A DNA stretch of 48,985 bases from Gemmatimonadota bacterium (GTDB taxonomy: Bacteria; ARS69), in assembly GCA_030747075.1 (NCBI GenBank), contig JASLLL010000018.1, positions 1 to 48,985 on the forward strand, written 5' to 3'. The translations under genes and the position numbers were made by a program. Position 1 is the stretch's first letter. Each line of letters starts with the position of its first letter. This document shows, piece after piece, positions 17,908-25,576 of this stretch. The notes beneath the pieces were generated by a model that saw only the letters and a list, made by a program, of their open reading frames with translations, had not been told where the DNA came from and ran no database searches.

Positions 17908-18573
17908 TTGTTCGCGAAAAACCTCAAGCCGCGCGCACTGGCCATCATCCGGCCGTTGACGAACGCCTTCATCCGATCCGGCATTCACCCGAACGCGCTG
18001 ACGATGGTCGGCCTTCTGGTGTCGTGCTGGGCCGCATGGATCTACGCGGACGGATCACTGGTGTGGGCTGGCGCAGTGCTGATGCTCGCGGGGCTCTTCG
18101 ATGTGCTGGACGGCGCGGTTGCCCGGGAAGGGCATCGCATCACGAAGTTCGGGGCGTTTCTGGATTCCAACATCGACCGATACGCGGAAATCGTCGTGTT
18201 TCTGGGCATTCTCGTGCGCTTCACGGAGTCACCCTGGACGCAGTTGGCCGCATTTCTGACCATCACGGGCAGCCTCATGGTGAGCTACTCCCGGGCACGA
18301 GCGGAGGGGCTGGGCGAATCGGTATCCGGTGGGCTTCTGCAGCGCCCGGAGCGCGTTCTGCTTCTGGTGCTGGGCTCGCTGGCCGGCGAGGCCGGACTGC
18401 GGACCGTCCTGTGGATCATGGCGGGATTGACGCACGGGACGACGCTTCAGCGGATTCTGGGCGTGCGGATGTCCCTTCGCGGAAGCGGGGGGCATTCCCG
18501 GGCCGAAGAAGAGGACCCCGGCGAACAGCCTCCCATGGAGGCCCGCGAGGCGGGAGCGCTGCCGCCAGCCTGA
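17908..18573 (+). CDS. CDP-alcohol phosphatidyltransferase family membrane enzyme
   Basis: 221 residues. TTG start at 17908, chosen because GAGGATGCG immediately precedes it and the family N-terminus (NPNALTMVGL-like) follows. The catalytic signature is intact: DVLDGAVAREGHRITKFGAF, then LDSNIDR, i.e. D-x2-DG-x2-AR-x8-G-x3-D-x3-D. There are about six membrane helices. These enzymes transfer a CDP-activated lipid to an alcohol such as glycerol phosphate, inositol phosphate or serine. The FGAFLDSNIDR pattern is reminiscent of PgsA/phosphatidylinositol-phosphate synthase types, but the acceptor cannot be fixed from sequence. The cytoplasmic tail is Glu/Pro-rich. Confidence 0.88.
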   Translation: MFAKNLKPRALAIIRPLTNAFIRSGIHPNALTMVGLLVSCWAAWIYADGSLVWAGAVLMLAGLFDVLDGAVAREGHRITKFGAFLDSNIDRYAEIVVFLGILVRFTESPWTQLAAFLTITGSLMVSYSRARAEGLGESVSGGLLQRPERVLLLVLGSLAGEAGLRTVLWIMAGLTHGTTLQRILGVRMSLRGSGGHSRAEEEDPGEQPPMEAREAGALPPA

Positions 18574-18606
18574 GCGGCTCGGTTGTGTGGATGGAGGGGA
18601 GAGGGA

Positions 18607-19272
18607 ATGGGAAGCCGAAGAGCCGTGTTCATCTCCCTGGAGGGAGGTGAGGGGTCGGGGAAGACCACCCAGAGAGTGCGAATCGTGAAGTTCCTCCGCG
18701 CGCGCGGGCGGGAGGTTCTGGAAACGCGCGAACCCGGCGGCACCGAAGCCGGGGAGATGATCCGCGATATCCTCCTGCATCGCGTGTCTTCGCTGTCGCC
18801 CAGGGCGGAGTTTGCGCTGTATCTCGCGTCCCGATCCCAGCTTGTGGAAGAACGGGTCCGGCCCGCGATGGAGGCCGGGACGGATGTGGTGTGCGATCGC
18901 TTTGCGGATTCCTCCACCGCGTATCAGGGGGGCGGACGAGGCCTCGGCGAGGCGATCGTGGAGGAGATGAACGCCTGGGCGACGGGTGGGTTGTCCCCGG
19001 ATGTGTCGTTCTACTTTGATGTCGCGCCGGAGACGGGACTGGCCCGCATGAAGGGGCGATCGGGTGCGGAAGAGCCCGACCGGATCGAGCGAGAGGCGCT
19101 GGAGTTTCACGAGCAGGTGCGCCGGACCTATCTGGCGATTGCCGGACGGTACCCGGAGCGGTTCCATGTCGTGCCCACCCATGGCGGCGAGGAAGCGGTC
19201 TGGGAACGGATTCGTCCGGTAATGGAAGCGGCCATGAAGAGGCTGGAAGTCACACGAGAGGAGATGTCGTGA
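18607..19272 (+). CDS. tmk: Thymidylate kinase
   Basis: 221 residues, typical for bacterial dTMP kinase. P-loop EGGEGSGKTTQ, then ETREPGGTEAGEMIRDILL, the DR motif VVCDRFADSSTAYQGGGRGL, and the LID-type segment RMKGRSGAEEPDRIE. It phosphorylates dTMP to dTDP. I chose the ATG at 18607 over an upstream GTG because GGAGGGGAGAGG sits just before it. The stop overlaps the GTG of the following membrane-protein gene (GTGA, 19269-19272). Confidence 0.96.
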   Translation: MGSRRAVFISLEGGEGSGKTTQRVRIVKFLRARGREVLETREPGGTEAGEMIRDILLHRVSSLSPRAEFALYLASRSQLVEERVRPAMEAGTDVVCDRFADSSTAYQGGGRGLGEAIVEEMNAWATGGLSPDVSFYFDVAPETGLARMKGRSGAEEPDRIEREALEFHEQVRRTYLAIAGRYPERFHVVPTHGGEEAVWERIRPVMEAAMKRLEVTREEMS

Positions 19273-20891
19273 GCGAGGGATCATCCGCAGAGAGAGGCCG
19301 TCCGGGCCGTCCGCGCGGGCGTCGGGGTGGACGCGGGCGCAGGCGGAACCCCGGGGGGCAAGGCACCCGGAGCCACGCACCGGTTCCAGTGGAGGATCCA
19401 ACCAACCGCATGCTCCGCGAACTGAACAGCGGGCCAACTCGGTTTCCCTGGGTTCCGGCAGCGCTCGCGGGGCTGACGCTGGTCTGGCTTCCCATGGGCC
19501 GGGAGCTTGTTCGAGACCCGATGTCGCTGACTGGGGGAGCCGGCCTTGCGTCCCTGATGGGACTGTTCGTGTTTTTCGCGATAGCGAGGCAGATCTGCGG
19601 CGCGGCACCGGCCATCTTTGCGGCCGGGCTTCTTGCGGTGTCCGCGCCCTGGATGGAGGCCGCACAGACGGCACCCAGGCTCATGATCGGGGAAGTGCTC
19701 GTCCTGATCGGAGCCGCGTGGATGATTCGAGAGGCCGCCCGCCACCGGGAGGTGCCCTACACATGGCGGAGCATCGGGCGGATTGCGTTCGCGGGTCTCT
19801 TCTTCGGGGTGGCCGCGACGGTCTCCCCCGCCACCTTCGCGACATTCCTTGCGACACTCACCGTGTGGCTCTTCCTCGGGTTGCGCCGCAGCAGCTTCTC
19901 GATGCACCCCATGGAAGGCCGCAGGCACACCATCGTCCCGGCGGTTCTCGGTACGGTGTCGCTGTATGCGGTGACGGTTCTCGCGGCATGGGGGGCGACG
20001 GTCGCTCTGGGCGAAGGCGGTTCATTCCGCCCTGTTCCGGTGATGCCGGAAGGCTATGCGATGGGTTGGGATCTACTGCAGACCGTGTACCGGAGCGTCC
20101 TCTCGCCGGGCACGACCACGGACGGGCTGGTGGTGATGGGACTGGCGGTCGTGGTCGCGATCCGACTGGTGGAGCGGCTGCGCGGCCAGTCGTGGGCGGA
20201 TGGTGGATTGCTTCCCTGGGCGTTCATGATCCTCTATGTGGCGGCACTTGGCGCGTCGGAGCCTCCGACAACGGGCATTCCGTTCTGCGTCCCGCCACTC
20301 TTCATTCTGGGGCTGGGCTGGCTGCTTCTGCGAGGCCTTGCTCCCGGACGGATTCGCCGTCAGGAATATGTCTTCGTGCTGGTGTGGCTTCTCATGTGCA
20401 TCGCGTTCCTTCCGGGAATCCCGAAAGGGGGCTCGGGAACACGCGCACTGGCCGCCAGCCTCACTGTTCTGCCGGGCGCCATGCTGGTGCTCGGGCGGGG
20501 GTCGCGGGCGCTGTGGGAAACCGGCGGGACTCCTGTCGCGCGCGCGGGGATTCTCGCGTTCGTCAGCCTGCCCATTCTGGCGGCCGTTGCGGGCGCGCTG
20601 AAGCCCTATCCTGCACTCACGCAACCGACGACCTGGCTTCCGGTTGCGCTGATTGTGGCCGCCAGCCTCGGGGCGCTGTCGGCACTCATTCGCGTGCGCC
20701 CGGATGCCCCGCGCATACGCCCTTTGCCCCAGGGAGAAGGGCGGCACTCAAGCGGACGAAGCCGGGGACGCCGTGGGGCGCGTGGAGGGCGCGGGAACCG
20801 TGGGGCGCGTGGGGGGCGCGGGGGGCGCGAAAGACGAGATCGCGGCTCGCGCGGGTCCAGGGATCGGCGGGGGGAAAACCAGAGGGGTTAG
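19269..20891 (+). CDS. Polytopic membrane protein with Arg/Gly-rich N- and C-terminal tails
   Basis: 540 residues, GTG start overlapping tmk. About ten to twelve hydrophobic helices lie between residues 60 and 480. Both ends are very basic and RG-rich: residues 9-32 (GRPGRPRGRRGGRGRRR) and about 497-540 (repeated RGARGGRG units). The topology and length resemble GT-C or PMT-type glycosyltransferases, but I see no convincing catalytic acidic motif, so no function is assigned. Charge predicts that both tails are cytoplasmic, where they could bind nucleic acid or acidic lipids. The neighbours (tmk, CDP-alcohol transferase) do not define a pathway. Confidence 0.75.
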   Translation: MSEGSSAERGRPGRPRGRRGGRGRRRNPGGQGTRSHAPVPVEDPTNRMLRELNSGPTRFPWVPAALAGLTLVWLPMGRELVRDPMSLTGGAGLASLMGLFVFFAIARQICGAAPAIFAAGLLAVSAPWMEAAQTAPRLMIGEVLVLIGAAWMIREAARHREVPYTWRSIGRIAFAGLFFGVAATVSPATFATFLATLTVWLFLGLRRSSFSMHPMEGRRHTIVPAVLGTVSLYAVTVLAAWGATVALGEGGSFRPVPVMPEGYAMGWDLLQTVYRSVLSPGTTTDGLVVMGLAVVVAIRLVERLRGQSWADGGLLPWAFMILYVAALGASEPPTTGIPFCVPPLFILGLGWLLLRGLAPGRIRRQEYVFVLVWLLMCIAFLPGIPKGGSGTRALAASLTVLPGAMLVLGRGSRALWETGGTPVARAGILAFVSLPILAAVAGALKPYPALTQPTTWLPVALIVAASLGALSALIRVRPDAPRIRPLPQGEGRHSSGRSRGRRGARGGRGNRGARGGRGGRERRDRGSRGSRDRRGENQRG

Positions 20892-20923
20892 TCCACTTTA
20901 GCTTACCCGGCACCCGGTTCTTG

Positions 20924-20932
20924 CAGTAGATT
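20924..20932 (+). promoter_or_regulatory. -10 element (CAG-TAGATT) for a leaderless cytochrome transcript
   Basis: TAGATT ends exactly 6 bases before the ATG at 20939. A transcript starting the usual 7 bases after a -10 would begin at the start codon. There is no Shine-Dalgarno sequence in the 6-base gap. The larB gene has the identical arrangement at 23556. Confidence 0.5.
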
Positions 20933-20938
20933 GACCCC

Positions 20939-22369
20939 ATGCGCTTGCTTGCTGGCCGGTTCGGGATATTCTCCCTGAGGAATGCGAATCACCCGTTGGG
21001 GCTGCTCGGCCTCCTGGTGATGTACCTGAGTGGGCTCCTCCTGGTCATTCTTCTGAGCCTGGACCTCCTCGGGTTTCACACCTCACCCTATCTCGGCATT
21101 GTCACTTTTCTGGCGCTCCCGCTCTTCTTCGTGGCGGGCGTGGTCCTTGTTCTTGTGGGGCGCTGGCGCGTGCGTCGCCGCTCCGGTCCCGGCGACCGGG
21201 GGCCGCTTCACCCCTTCCCGCAGTGGGATCTGAACCTGCCGGAGCACAGGCAGCGGTTTCTGGTTCTGGCGGTGGGGATCACAATGGTCTTCACGCTGGC
21301 GGCCACGCTTTCCTTCCGGGGTGTGGAGTTCATGGAGTCGGTCACCTTCTGCGGGCGAGTTTGCCACGCAGTGATGGACCCGGAGTACATCGCTTATTCG
21401 AACTCTCCGCATGCGCGTGTGGCGTGCGTGGACTGTCACATCGGGCCGGGTGCAAACTGGTTCGTGAAGTCCAAAATCTCGGGACTGCGACAGGTGCTTG
21501 CCGTCGCCACGGGTGATTTTTCACGCCCCATCCCGACGCCCATTCACAATCTGCGCCCCGCACGCGAAACCTGTGAACAATGCCACTGGCCGGAGAAGTT
21601 CCACGGCGACAAGGTGCTTGTGAAGAACCACTACGAAGAGGATCGGGAGAACACGGAATCCACCAATGTCCTCATCCTGAAGGTCGGCGGCGGCAGCGTG
21701 GAGAGCGGGTTTGCGGAGGGAATCCACTGGCACATGAACCTGGAGAACCGGATTCACTATGTGGCGGATGAATCCCATGAAACCGTTCACTGGGTCCGGT
21801 CCGAGAATCCCGACGGCATAGTCCGCGAATACTTCCGGGAAGGCTTTGACCCCCCGGAGGGTTTTCCGGAAGGCTTCGAAGTGCGGCGCATGGACTGCAT
21901 GGACTGCCACAACCGTCCGACGCACACTTTTGAGCTCTCGGCGGATGCGCTGGACAAGGCGATTTCCTCCGGCGCGATATCCCGCGGACTCCCGTATATC
22001 AAGCGCGAGGGGATGCGGGCGCTGGAGGCGGGGTACGAAACGCGAGATGCGGCGGCGGCCGAAATCCCGGCCGCGCTCGACGCCTTTTATGCGGAGCATC
22101 ACCCCGAGTGGGTGGACGCCGCAGAACTTCGCGCCGCGAAAACCGAGATCGTCGGGATTTACAGGAAGAACGTCTTCCCGAAGATGGGGCTGGACTGGGG
22201 TACCTATCCCAACCACATCGGGCACGCCAACGACGGCGGCTGCTTCCGCTGCCACGACGAAGAGCACCTCACCGCCGACGGAAAGAGCATCAGCCAGGAC
22301 TGCGACACCTGCCACAACCTGCTGGCATGGGAAGAGGAAGACCCGGAGATTCTGGACCAGTTATTCTAG
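20939..22369 (+). CDS. NapC/NirT-family multihaem cytochrome c
   Basis: 476 residues. Three N-terminal membrane helices (about 18-45, 50-73, 107-128) anchor a periplasmic haem domain. Haem-binding sites: an unusual CX3CH (CGRVCH, 137-142), then canonical CXXCH at 163 (CVDCH), 212 (CEQCH), 320 (CMDCH), 435 (CFRCH) and 455 (CDTCH). The SPHARVACVDCHIGPGANWFVKSKISG block is typical of NapC/NirT quinol dehydrogenases, which pass electrons from menaquinol to periplasmic reductases. No reductase gene is adjacent, so the partner is unknown. It appears to be a single-gene unit with a leaderless start. Confidence 0.92.
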   Translation: MRLLAGRFGIFSLRNANHPLGLLGLLVMYLSGLLLVILLSLDLLGFHTSPYLGIVTFLALPLFFVAGVVLVLVGRWRVRRRSGPGDRGPLHPFPQWDLNLPEHRQRFLVLAVGITMVFTLAATLSFRGVEFMESVTFCGRVCHAVMDPEYIAYSNSPHARVACVDCHIGPGANWFVKSKISGLRQVLAVATGDFSRPIPTPIHNLRPARETCEQCHWPEKFHGDKVLVKNHYEEDRENTESTNVLILKVGGGSVESGFAEGIHWHMNLENRIHYVADESHETVHWVRSENPDGIVREYFREGFDPPEGFPEGFEVRRMDCMDCHNRPTHTFELSADALDKAISSGAISRGLPYIKREGMRALEAGYETRDAAAAEIPAALDAFYAEHHPEWVDAAELRAAKTEIVGIYRKNVFPKMGLDWGTYPNHIGHANDGGCFRCHDEEHLTADGKSISQDCDTCHNLLAWEEEDPEILDQLF

Positions 22370-22407
22370 GTTGGGGGGGGGCGGGGGCGCTCTGCTGCGG
22401 CTTCGCC

Positions 22408-22461
22408 GGGAGGGGTCTGGCCGCGTCGCTGGGGCGAAATCGATCCTCGACGGGGCAACGG
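22408..22461. repeat. 54-base direct repeat, copy 1
   Basis: Begins GGGAGGGG and ends GGGGCAACGG. Copy 2 is at 22647-22700 and differs at three positions. The central block GAAATCGATCCTCGACGGGG is identical in both copies. Confidence 0.85.
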
Positions 22462-22547
22462 CCCCGCCTCCGGTCGCTCCCGCCCCGACTCCTTGCCAGT
22501 CCCCACCCGACAAACCCGCGCGACGAGCGCCCCGCCCCCCCCCAACC

Positions 22548-22818
22548 TTCGGTTGGCGAGCTTGGACGGGGCAACGGTCCCACTCGGCAGACCCTCGCGA
22601 CTGCGCGTTACGACCCCCCCCTGACCTTCGGTTCGCGAGCTTGGACGGGAGGGGGCTGGCTGCGTCGCTGGGACGAAATCGATCCTCGACGGGGCAACGG
22701 TCCCACTCGGCAGACCCTCGCGACTGCGCGTTACGACCCCCCCCTGACCTTCGGTTGGCGAGCTTGGACGGGCCAACGGTCCCACTCGGCAGACCCTCGC
22801 GACTGCGCGTTACGACCC
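22548..22818. repeat. Three tandem copies of a 79-base unit, one interrupted by the 54-base repeat
   Basis: Units begin with TTCGGTT at 22548, 22627 and 22750. The first is 79 bases. The second is 123 bases because 44 extra bases, belonging to the 54-base repeat (copy 2, 22647-22700), sit between its two halves. The third is partial and ends at 22818. The inner block from CAACGGTCCCACTCGGCAGA onwards starts at 22572, 22695 and 22774 and is practically identical. The near-identity implies recent amplification or gene conversion. Confidence 0.88.
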
Positions 22819-22839
22819 GCCCGAACTGCATGGTGTGTG

Positions 22840-22848
22840 TGGTAGGGT
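22840..22848 (+). promoter_or_regulatory. Candidate extended -10 before the methyltransferase gene
   Basis: TGGTAGGGT lies directly after the repeat array and 39 bases before the ATG at 22888. Confidence 0.3.
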
Positions 22849-22887
22849 CGCCCTGCGTGAATCGCCCCTTTGACCCCGGGAGGACGA

Positions 22888-23514
22888 ATGAGCAACGGCG
22901 ACAGCCTCGGCGCGGACACGGAACGCTGGGAGAAGCGGTATGTCGACAACGACCTGCCGTGGGACACGGGCGAGCCGGATGGTCATCTTGTGGCTTTTGT
23001 GCGGGACGAGGCGGTGACGCCGTGTCGCGTTCTGGATGTCGGGTGTGGAACGGGCACGAATGCGCTCTTCCTTCGCCGACTCGGGTTTGATGTGTGCGGG
23101 GTGGATCTCTCACGCACGGCGATCGATCGCGCTCGGGAGAGGGCATCGCACGCGTCCGCCGAATGCCGGTTTGAGGTGGTCGACTTCCTGTCCGAACCCG
23201 TCCCGGGCGGCCCGTTCGGGATGGTGTACGATCGCGGTTGCTTTCACAGCTTTGACGAGCCGGAGATCCGTGAGCAGTATGCGTCGCGCGTGTCGGAAGC
23301 TCTGGTGCCCGGGGGAACCTGGCTCAGCCTGATCGGCTCCACAGACAGCCCGCCCACCGATGCGGGGCCGCCCCGCCGAAGCGCAGCCCAGATCACTCTG
23401 GCAGTAGAGCCGCACTTCGAGATTGTGCGGCTGGAGGCGAGCATCTTCGATCGGGGGCGATTCGAGGAGGCGCGCGCATGGGTGCTGGTCGGCAGACGCC
23501 GCGCGGGCGCATGA
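22888..23514 (+). CDS. Class I SAM-dependent methyltransferase
   Basis: 208 residues from the ATG at 22888, which follows GGGAGGA. The N-terminus WEKRYVDNDLPWDTGEPD is typical of the TPMT/TehB-like group. Motif I is VLDVGCGTGTNALFL, the acidic post-I residue is in VCGVDLS, and motif IV is GMVYDRGCFHSF. The LVPGGTWLSLIGS strand follows. It probably methylates a small molecule such as a thiol, tellurite/selenite or a xenobiotic; the substrate cannot be read from sequence. It stands alone between the repeat array and the lar operon. Confidence 0.88.
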   Translation: MSNGDSLGADTERWEKRYVDNDLPWDTGEPDGHLVAFVRDEAVTPCRVLDVGCGTGTNALFLRRLGFDVCGVDLSRTAIDRARERASHASAECRFEVVDFLSEPVPGGPFGMVYDRGCFHSFDEPEIREQYASRVSEALVPGGTWLSLIGSTDSPPTDAGPPRRSAAQITLAVEPHFEIVRLEASIFDRGRFEEARAWVLVGRRRAGA

Positions 23515-23552
23515 TTCCGCCTGGCGGCGCAGTACCGGCGCACGGCTCGGCG

Positions 23553-23561
23553 TGGTAGATT
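23553..23561 (+). promoter_or_regulatory. Extended -10 (TGG-TAGATT) for a leaderless lar transcript
   Basis: TAGATT ends 6 bases before the ATG of larB at 23568, so a start 7 bases downstream would fall on the A of ATG. The gap has no Shine-Dalgarno sequence. The arrangement is the same as for the cytochrome gene at 20939. Confidence 0.5.
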
Positions 23562-23567
23562 CCCGGC

Positions 23568-24332
23568 ATGAATGAGACGCTTCGCGCACTTCTGGCATCG
23601 GTAAAGTCGGGCGAAGTCCCCGTCGAGGAAGGCGTGGACCGCATCCGAAACCTCGCGTTCGAGGATCTGGGCTACGCCACCGTGGACCACCACCGTGTGT
23701 TGCGGCGCGGCTTTCCGGAGGTCGTGCTGGCCGAAGGGAAGACGACCGCGCAAGTGGTGGGGATCGTCGGGAGCCTGCTTGGGCGGGAGTCGGGCGCGCT
23801 GGTGACCCGGGCGTCGGAAGAGGTCGCGCGCGCACTGCTGGATGCGCACGCCGGTGGAGACTGGAACGACACCGCGCGGACCCTGCTGTGGGGCGGTGCG
23901 CCGAATCCGAAAGCACCCGGGCGGATTGTTGTGGTATCGGCGGGAACGGCGGACTTGCCCGTGGCGGAAGAGGCGGTGGTGACCGCTGCGGCATTCGGAA
24001 ACGAAGTGGATCGCCTGCAGGATGTCGGCGTGGCGGGAATCCACCGCCTGCTGGGTCAGGGGGAGCGCCTTCGGGGCGCGGATGCCATTGTCGTGGTCGC
24101 CGGAATGGAGGGAGCGCTTGCAAGCGTGGTGGGTGGACTCTCGGATGTGCCGGTGATTGCCGTCCCCACCTCTACCGGCTACGGAGCCAGTTTCGGCGGG
24201 GTGGCGGCACTTCTGGCCATGCTGAACAGTTGCGCGGCGGGCGTCACCGTTGTGAACATCGACAACGGCTTCGGCGGCGGCTACGCGGCGTCACTCGTGT
24301 GTCGGCGGCTTGCGAAGGAGCGGGCGAAGTGA
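23568..24332 (+). CDS. larB: LarB, pyridinium-3,5-biscarboxylic acid mononucleotide synthase
   Basis: 254 residues. LarB carboxylates and hydrolyses nicotinic acid adenine dinucleotide to P2CMN, the first step towards the nickel-pincer nucleotide (NPN) cofactor. The C-terminal PurE-like domain is clear: VVVSAGTADLPVAEEAVVTA, VVVAGMEGALASVVGGL, VIAVPTSTGYGASFGGVAALLAMLNSCAAGV, NIDNGFGGGY. The N-terminal FEDLGYATVDHHRVLRRGFPEVV block is the LarB-specific part. It starts without a ribosome-binding site, 6 bases from a TAGATT box. The stop overlaps larC (GTGA, 24329-24332). Confidence 0.95.
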   Translation: MNETLRALLASVKSGEVPVEEGVDRIRNLAFEDLGYATVDHHRVLRRGFPEVVLAEGKTTAQVVGIVGSLLGRESGALVTRASEEVARALLDAHAGGDWNDTARTLLWGGAPNPKAPGRIVVVSAGTADLPVAEEAVVTAAAFGNEVDRLQDVGVAGIHRLLGQGERLRGADAIVVVAGMEGALASVVGGLSDVPVIAVPTSTGYGASFGGVAALLAMLNSCAAGVTVVNIDNGFGGGYAASLVCRRLAKERAK

Positions 24333-25576
24333 CCGGGAGCGGGCCTCCGGCCGCCGGGCGCGTCGCCCACTTCGACGCGTCCACCGGGGCCGCGGGCGAC
24401 ATGATCCTGGCGGCACTTCTGGATGCGGGCGCCCCGCTGGACAAGATCCGCGCCGCACTGGCCACGCTTCCCGTAGACGGCGTGGAACTGGCGGTGGCCG
24501 AGGATCGCCGCGGGGGGATTCGCGGGTTGCGGGTTTCCGTGGCCACCCCACCCGACCCGCCCCGGCGGCACCTGGACGACATCATTCGCATTCTGCGTGC
24601 GGGGGATCTTCCCGGCGAAGCGGAAGAAGCGGCTGCCGAGGTGTTCCGTCGGCTTGCCACCGCGGAGGGGTGCGTTCACGGGATCTCGGCGACACAAGTG
24701 CACTTTCACGAAGTTGGCGCGGTGGACGCGATCGTAGATATCGCGGGGGTGGCGCTGGCGCTGCACTTCCTCGGCGTGCGCGAAGTCACCCATTCGCCGC
24801 TGGGCGTGGGCACGGGCGCCACCGAATGCGAACACGGCACGCTTGCGGTCCCCGTTCCCGCGGTGGCGGAACTGACACGCGGGATCCCCATCCTTCGGAC
24901 AGGGATTCGCGGCGAGATCCTGACCCCCACCGGCGCGGCCATTCTGACCACGCTGGGCCGGCCCGCAGAGCCGGGGGTGTTTCTGCCGGATGCGGTGGGA
25001 ACGGGCTGCGGCACCCGGGAGATCGAGGGTCACCCGAATGTCCTTCGCGTGACGCTCGGTACCCGGGGTGCGGTGGACTCGCTTCCCTCCCCCGATGCCA
25101 CGCTGGAGGAGGACACGGTCGTTCTCCTCTCCACCAATCTGGACGACATGTCGCCCGAGGCACTCCCTTCCGTGCTGGAGAACCTGCTTGCGCACGGTGC
25201 TCTGGACGCGTACCTGACCCCCGTTCTCATGAAGAAGGGCCGTCCCGGGCACCTTCTCACGGTGGCCTGCCCACCGGAAAAGGCGGAGGACCTTGCGCGT
25301 CGCATTTTTCGCGAAACCTCCACCTTCGGAATCCGCCGCAGCGTCCTCCCGCGCTGGAAGCTCGTCCGGGAGTCCCGGGAGCTGTCTTCGCCATGGGGAC
25401 CCATCCGCATCAAGCTGGGAAGCCTTCCGGGCGGTGAGCTTCGAGTGACGCCGGAGTATGAGTCGTGCCGTGCCATTTCCGACCAGACGGGAATGCCGCT
25501 TCTGGAGGTCTTCCGGGAGGTGGAAAACCTCATTCAGGAAACCGAATGGACCCCCCCCGCCGGAGCGAATGGGTGA
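24329..25576 (+). CDS. larC: LarC, nickel insertion protein for the nickel-pincer cofactor
   Basis: 415 residues, GTG start overlapping larB. LarC is a CTP-dependent cyclometallase that inserts nickel to finish NPN. Family sequence: HFDASTGAAGDMILAALLDAG at the start, VHFHEVGAVDAIVDIAGVAL, SPLGVGTG, TPTGAAILTTL, ETNLDDMSPE-like STNLDDMSPEALPSVLENL, and VLMKKGRPGHLLTV. In Lactiplantibacillus plantarum the protein arises from two frames by ribosomal frameshifting; here it is one uninterrupted frame. larE and larA are not in the window. The stop overlaps the first ATPase gene at 25573. Confidence 0.95.
   Translation: MTGSGPPAAGRVAHFDASTGAAGDMILAALLDAGAPLDKIRAALATLPVDGVELAVAEDRRGGIRGLRVSVATPPDPPRRHLDDIIRILRAGDLPGEAEEAAAEVFRRLATAEGCVHGISATQVHFHEVGAVDAIVDIAGVALALHFLGVREVTHSPLGVGTGATECEHGTLAVPVPAVAELTRGIPILRTGIRGEILTPTGAAILTTLGRPAEPGVFLPDAVGTGCGTREIEGHPNVLRVTLGTRGAVDSLPSPDATLEEDTVVLLSTNLDDMSPEALPSVLENLLAHGALDAYLTPVLMKKGRPGHLLTVACPPEKAEDLARRIFRETSTFGIRRSVLPRWKLVRESRELSSPWGPIRIKLGSLPGGELRVTPEYESCRAISDQTGMPLLEVFREVENLIQETEWTPPAGANG

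Larger units (their letters stand above)
22370..22887. other. 518-base gene-free region with the repeat array
   Basis: Apart from the repeats (22408-22818) and a putative -10 at 22840-22848, I see no gene. Apparent reading frames across the repeats change frame between copies because the 79-base unit is not a multiple of three, so coding is unlikely. Confidence 0.6.

Noticed and set aside
20905-20926. Possible sigma-54 promoter (CGGCAC ... TTGCA) before the cytochrome gene
   Set aside because: GG and GC are separated by 12 bases instead of the required 10, and the -24 lacks the leading T.
22408-22818. CRISPR-like array
   Set aside because: Units are 79 and 54 bases, contiguous or nested, without unique spacers of constant length, and no cas genes are near.
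22100-22845. Reading frames running from the cytochrome gene through the repeats
   Set aside because: They are out of frame with the cytochrome, rich in Arg/Pro, and the 79-base unit changes frame at each copy.
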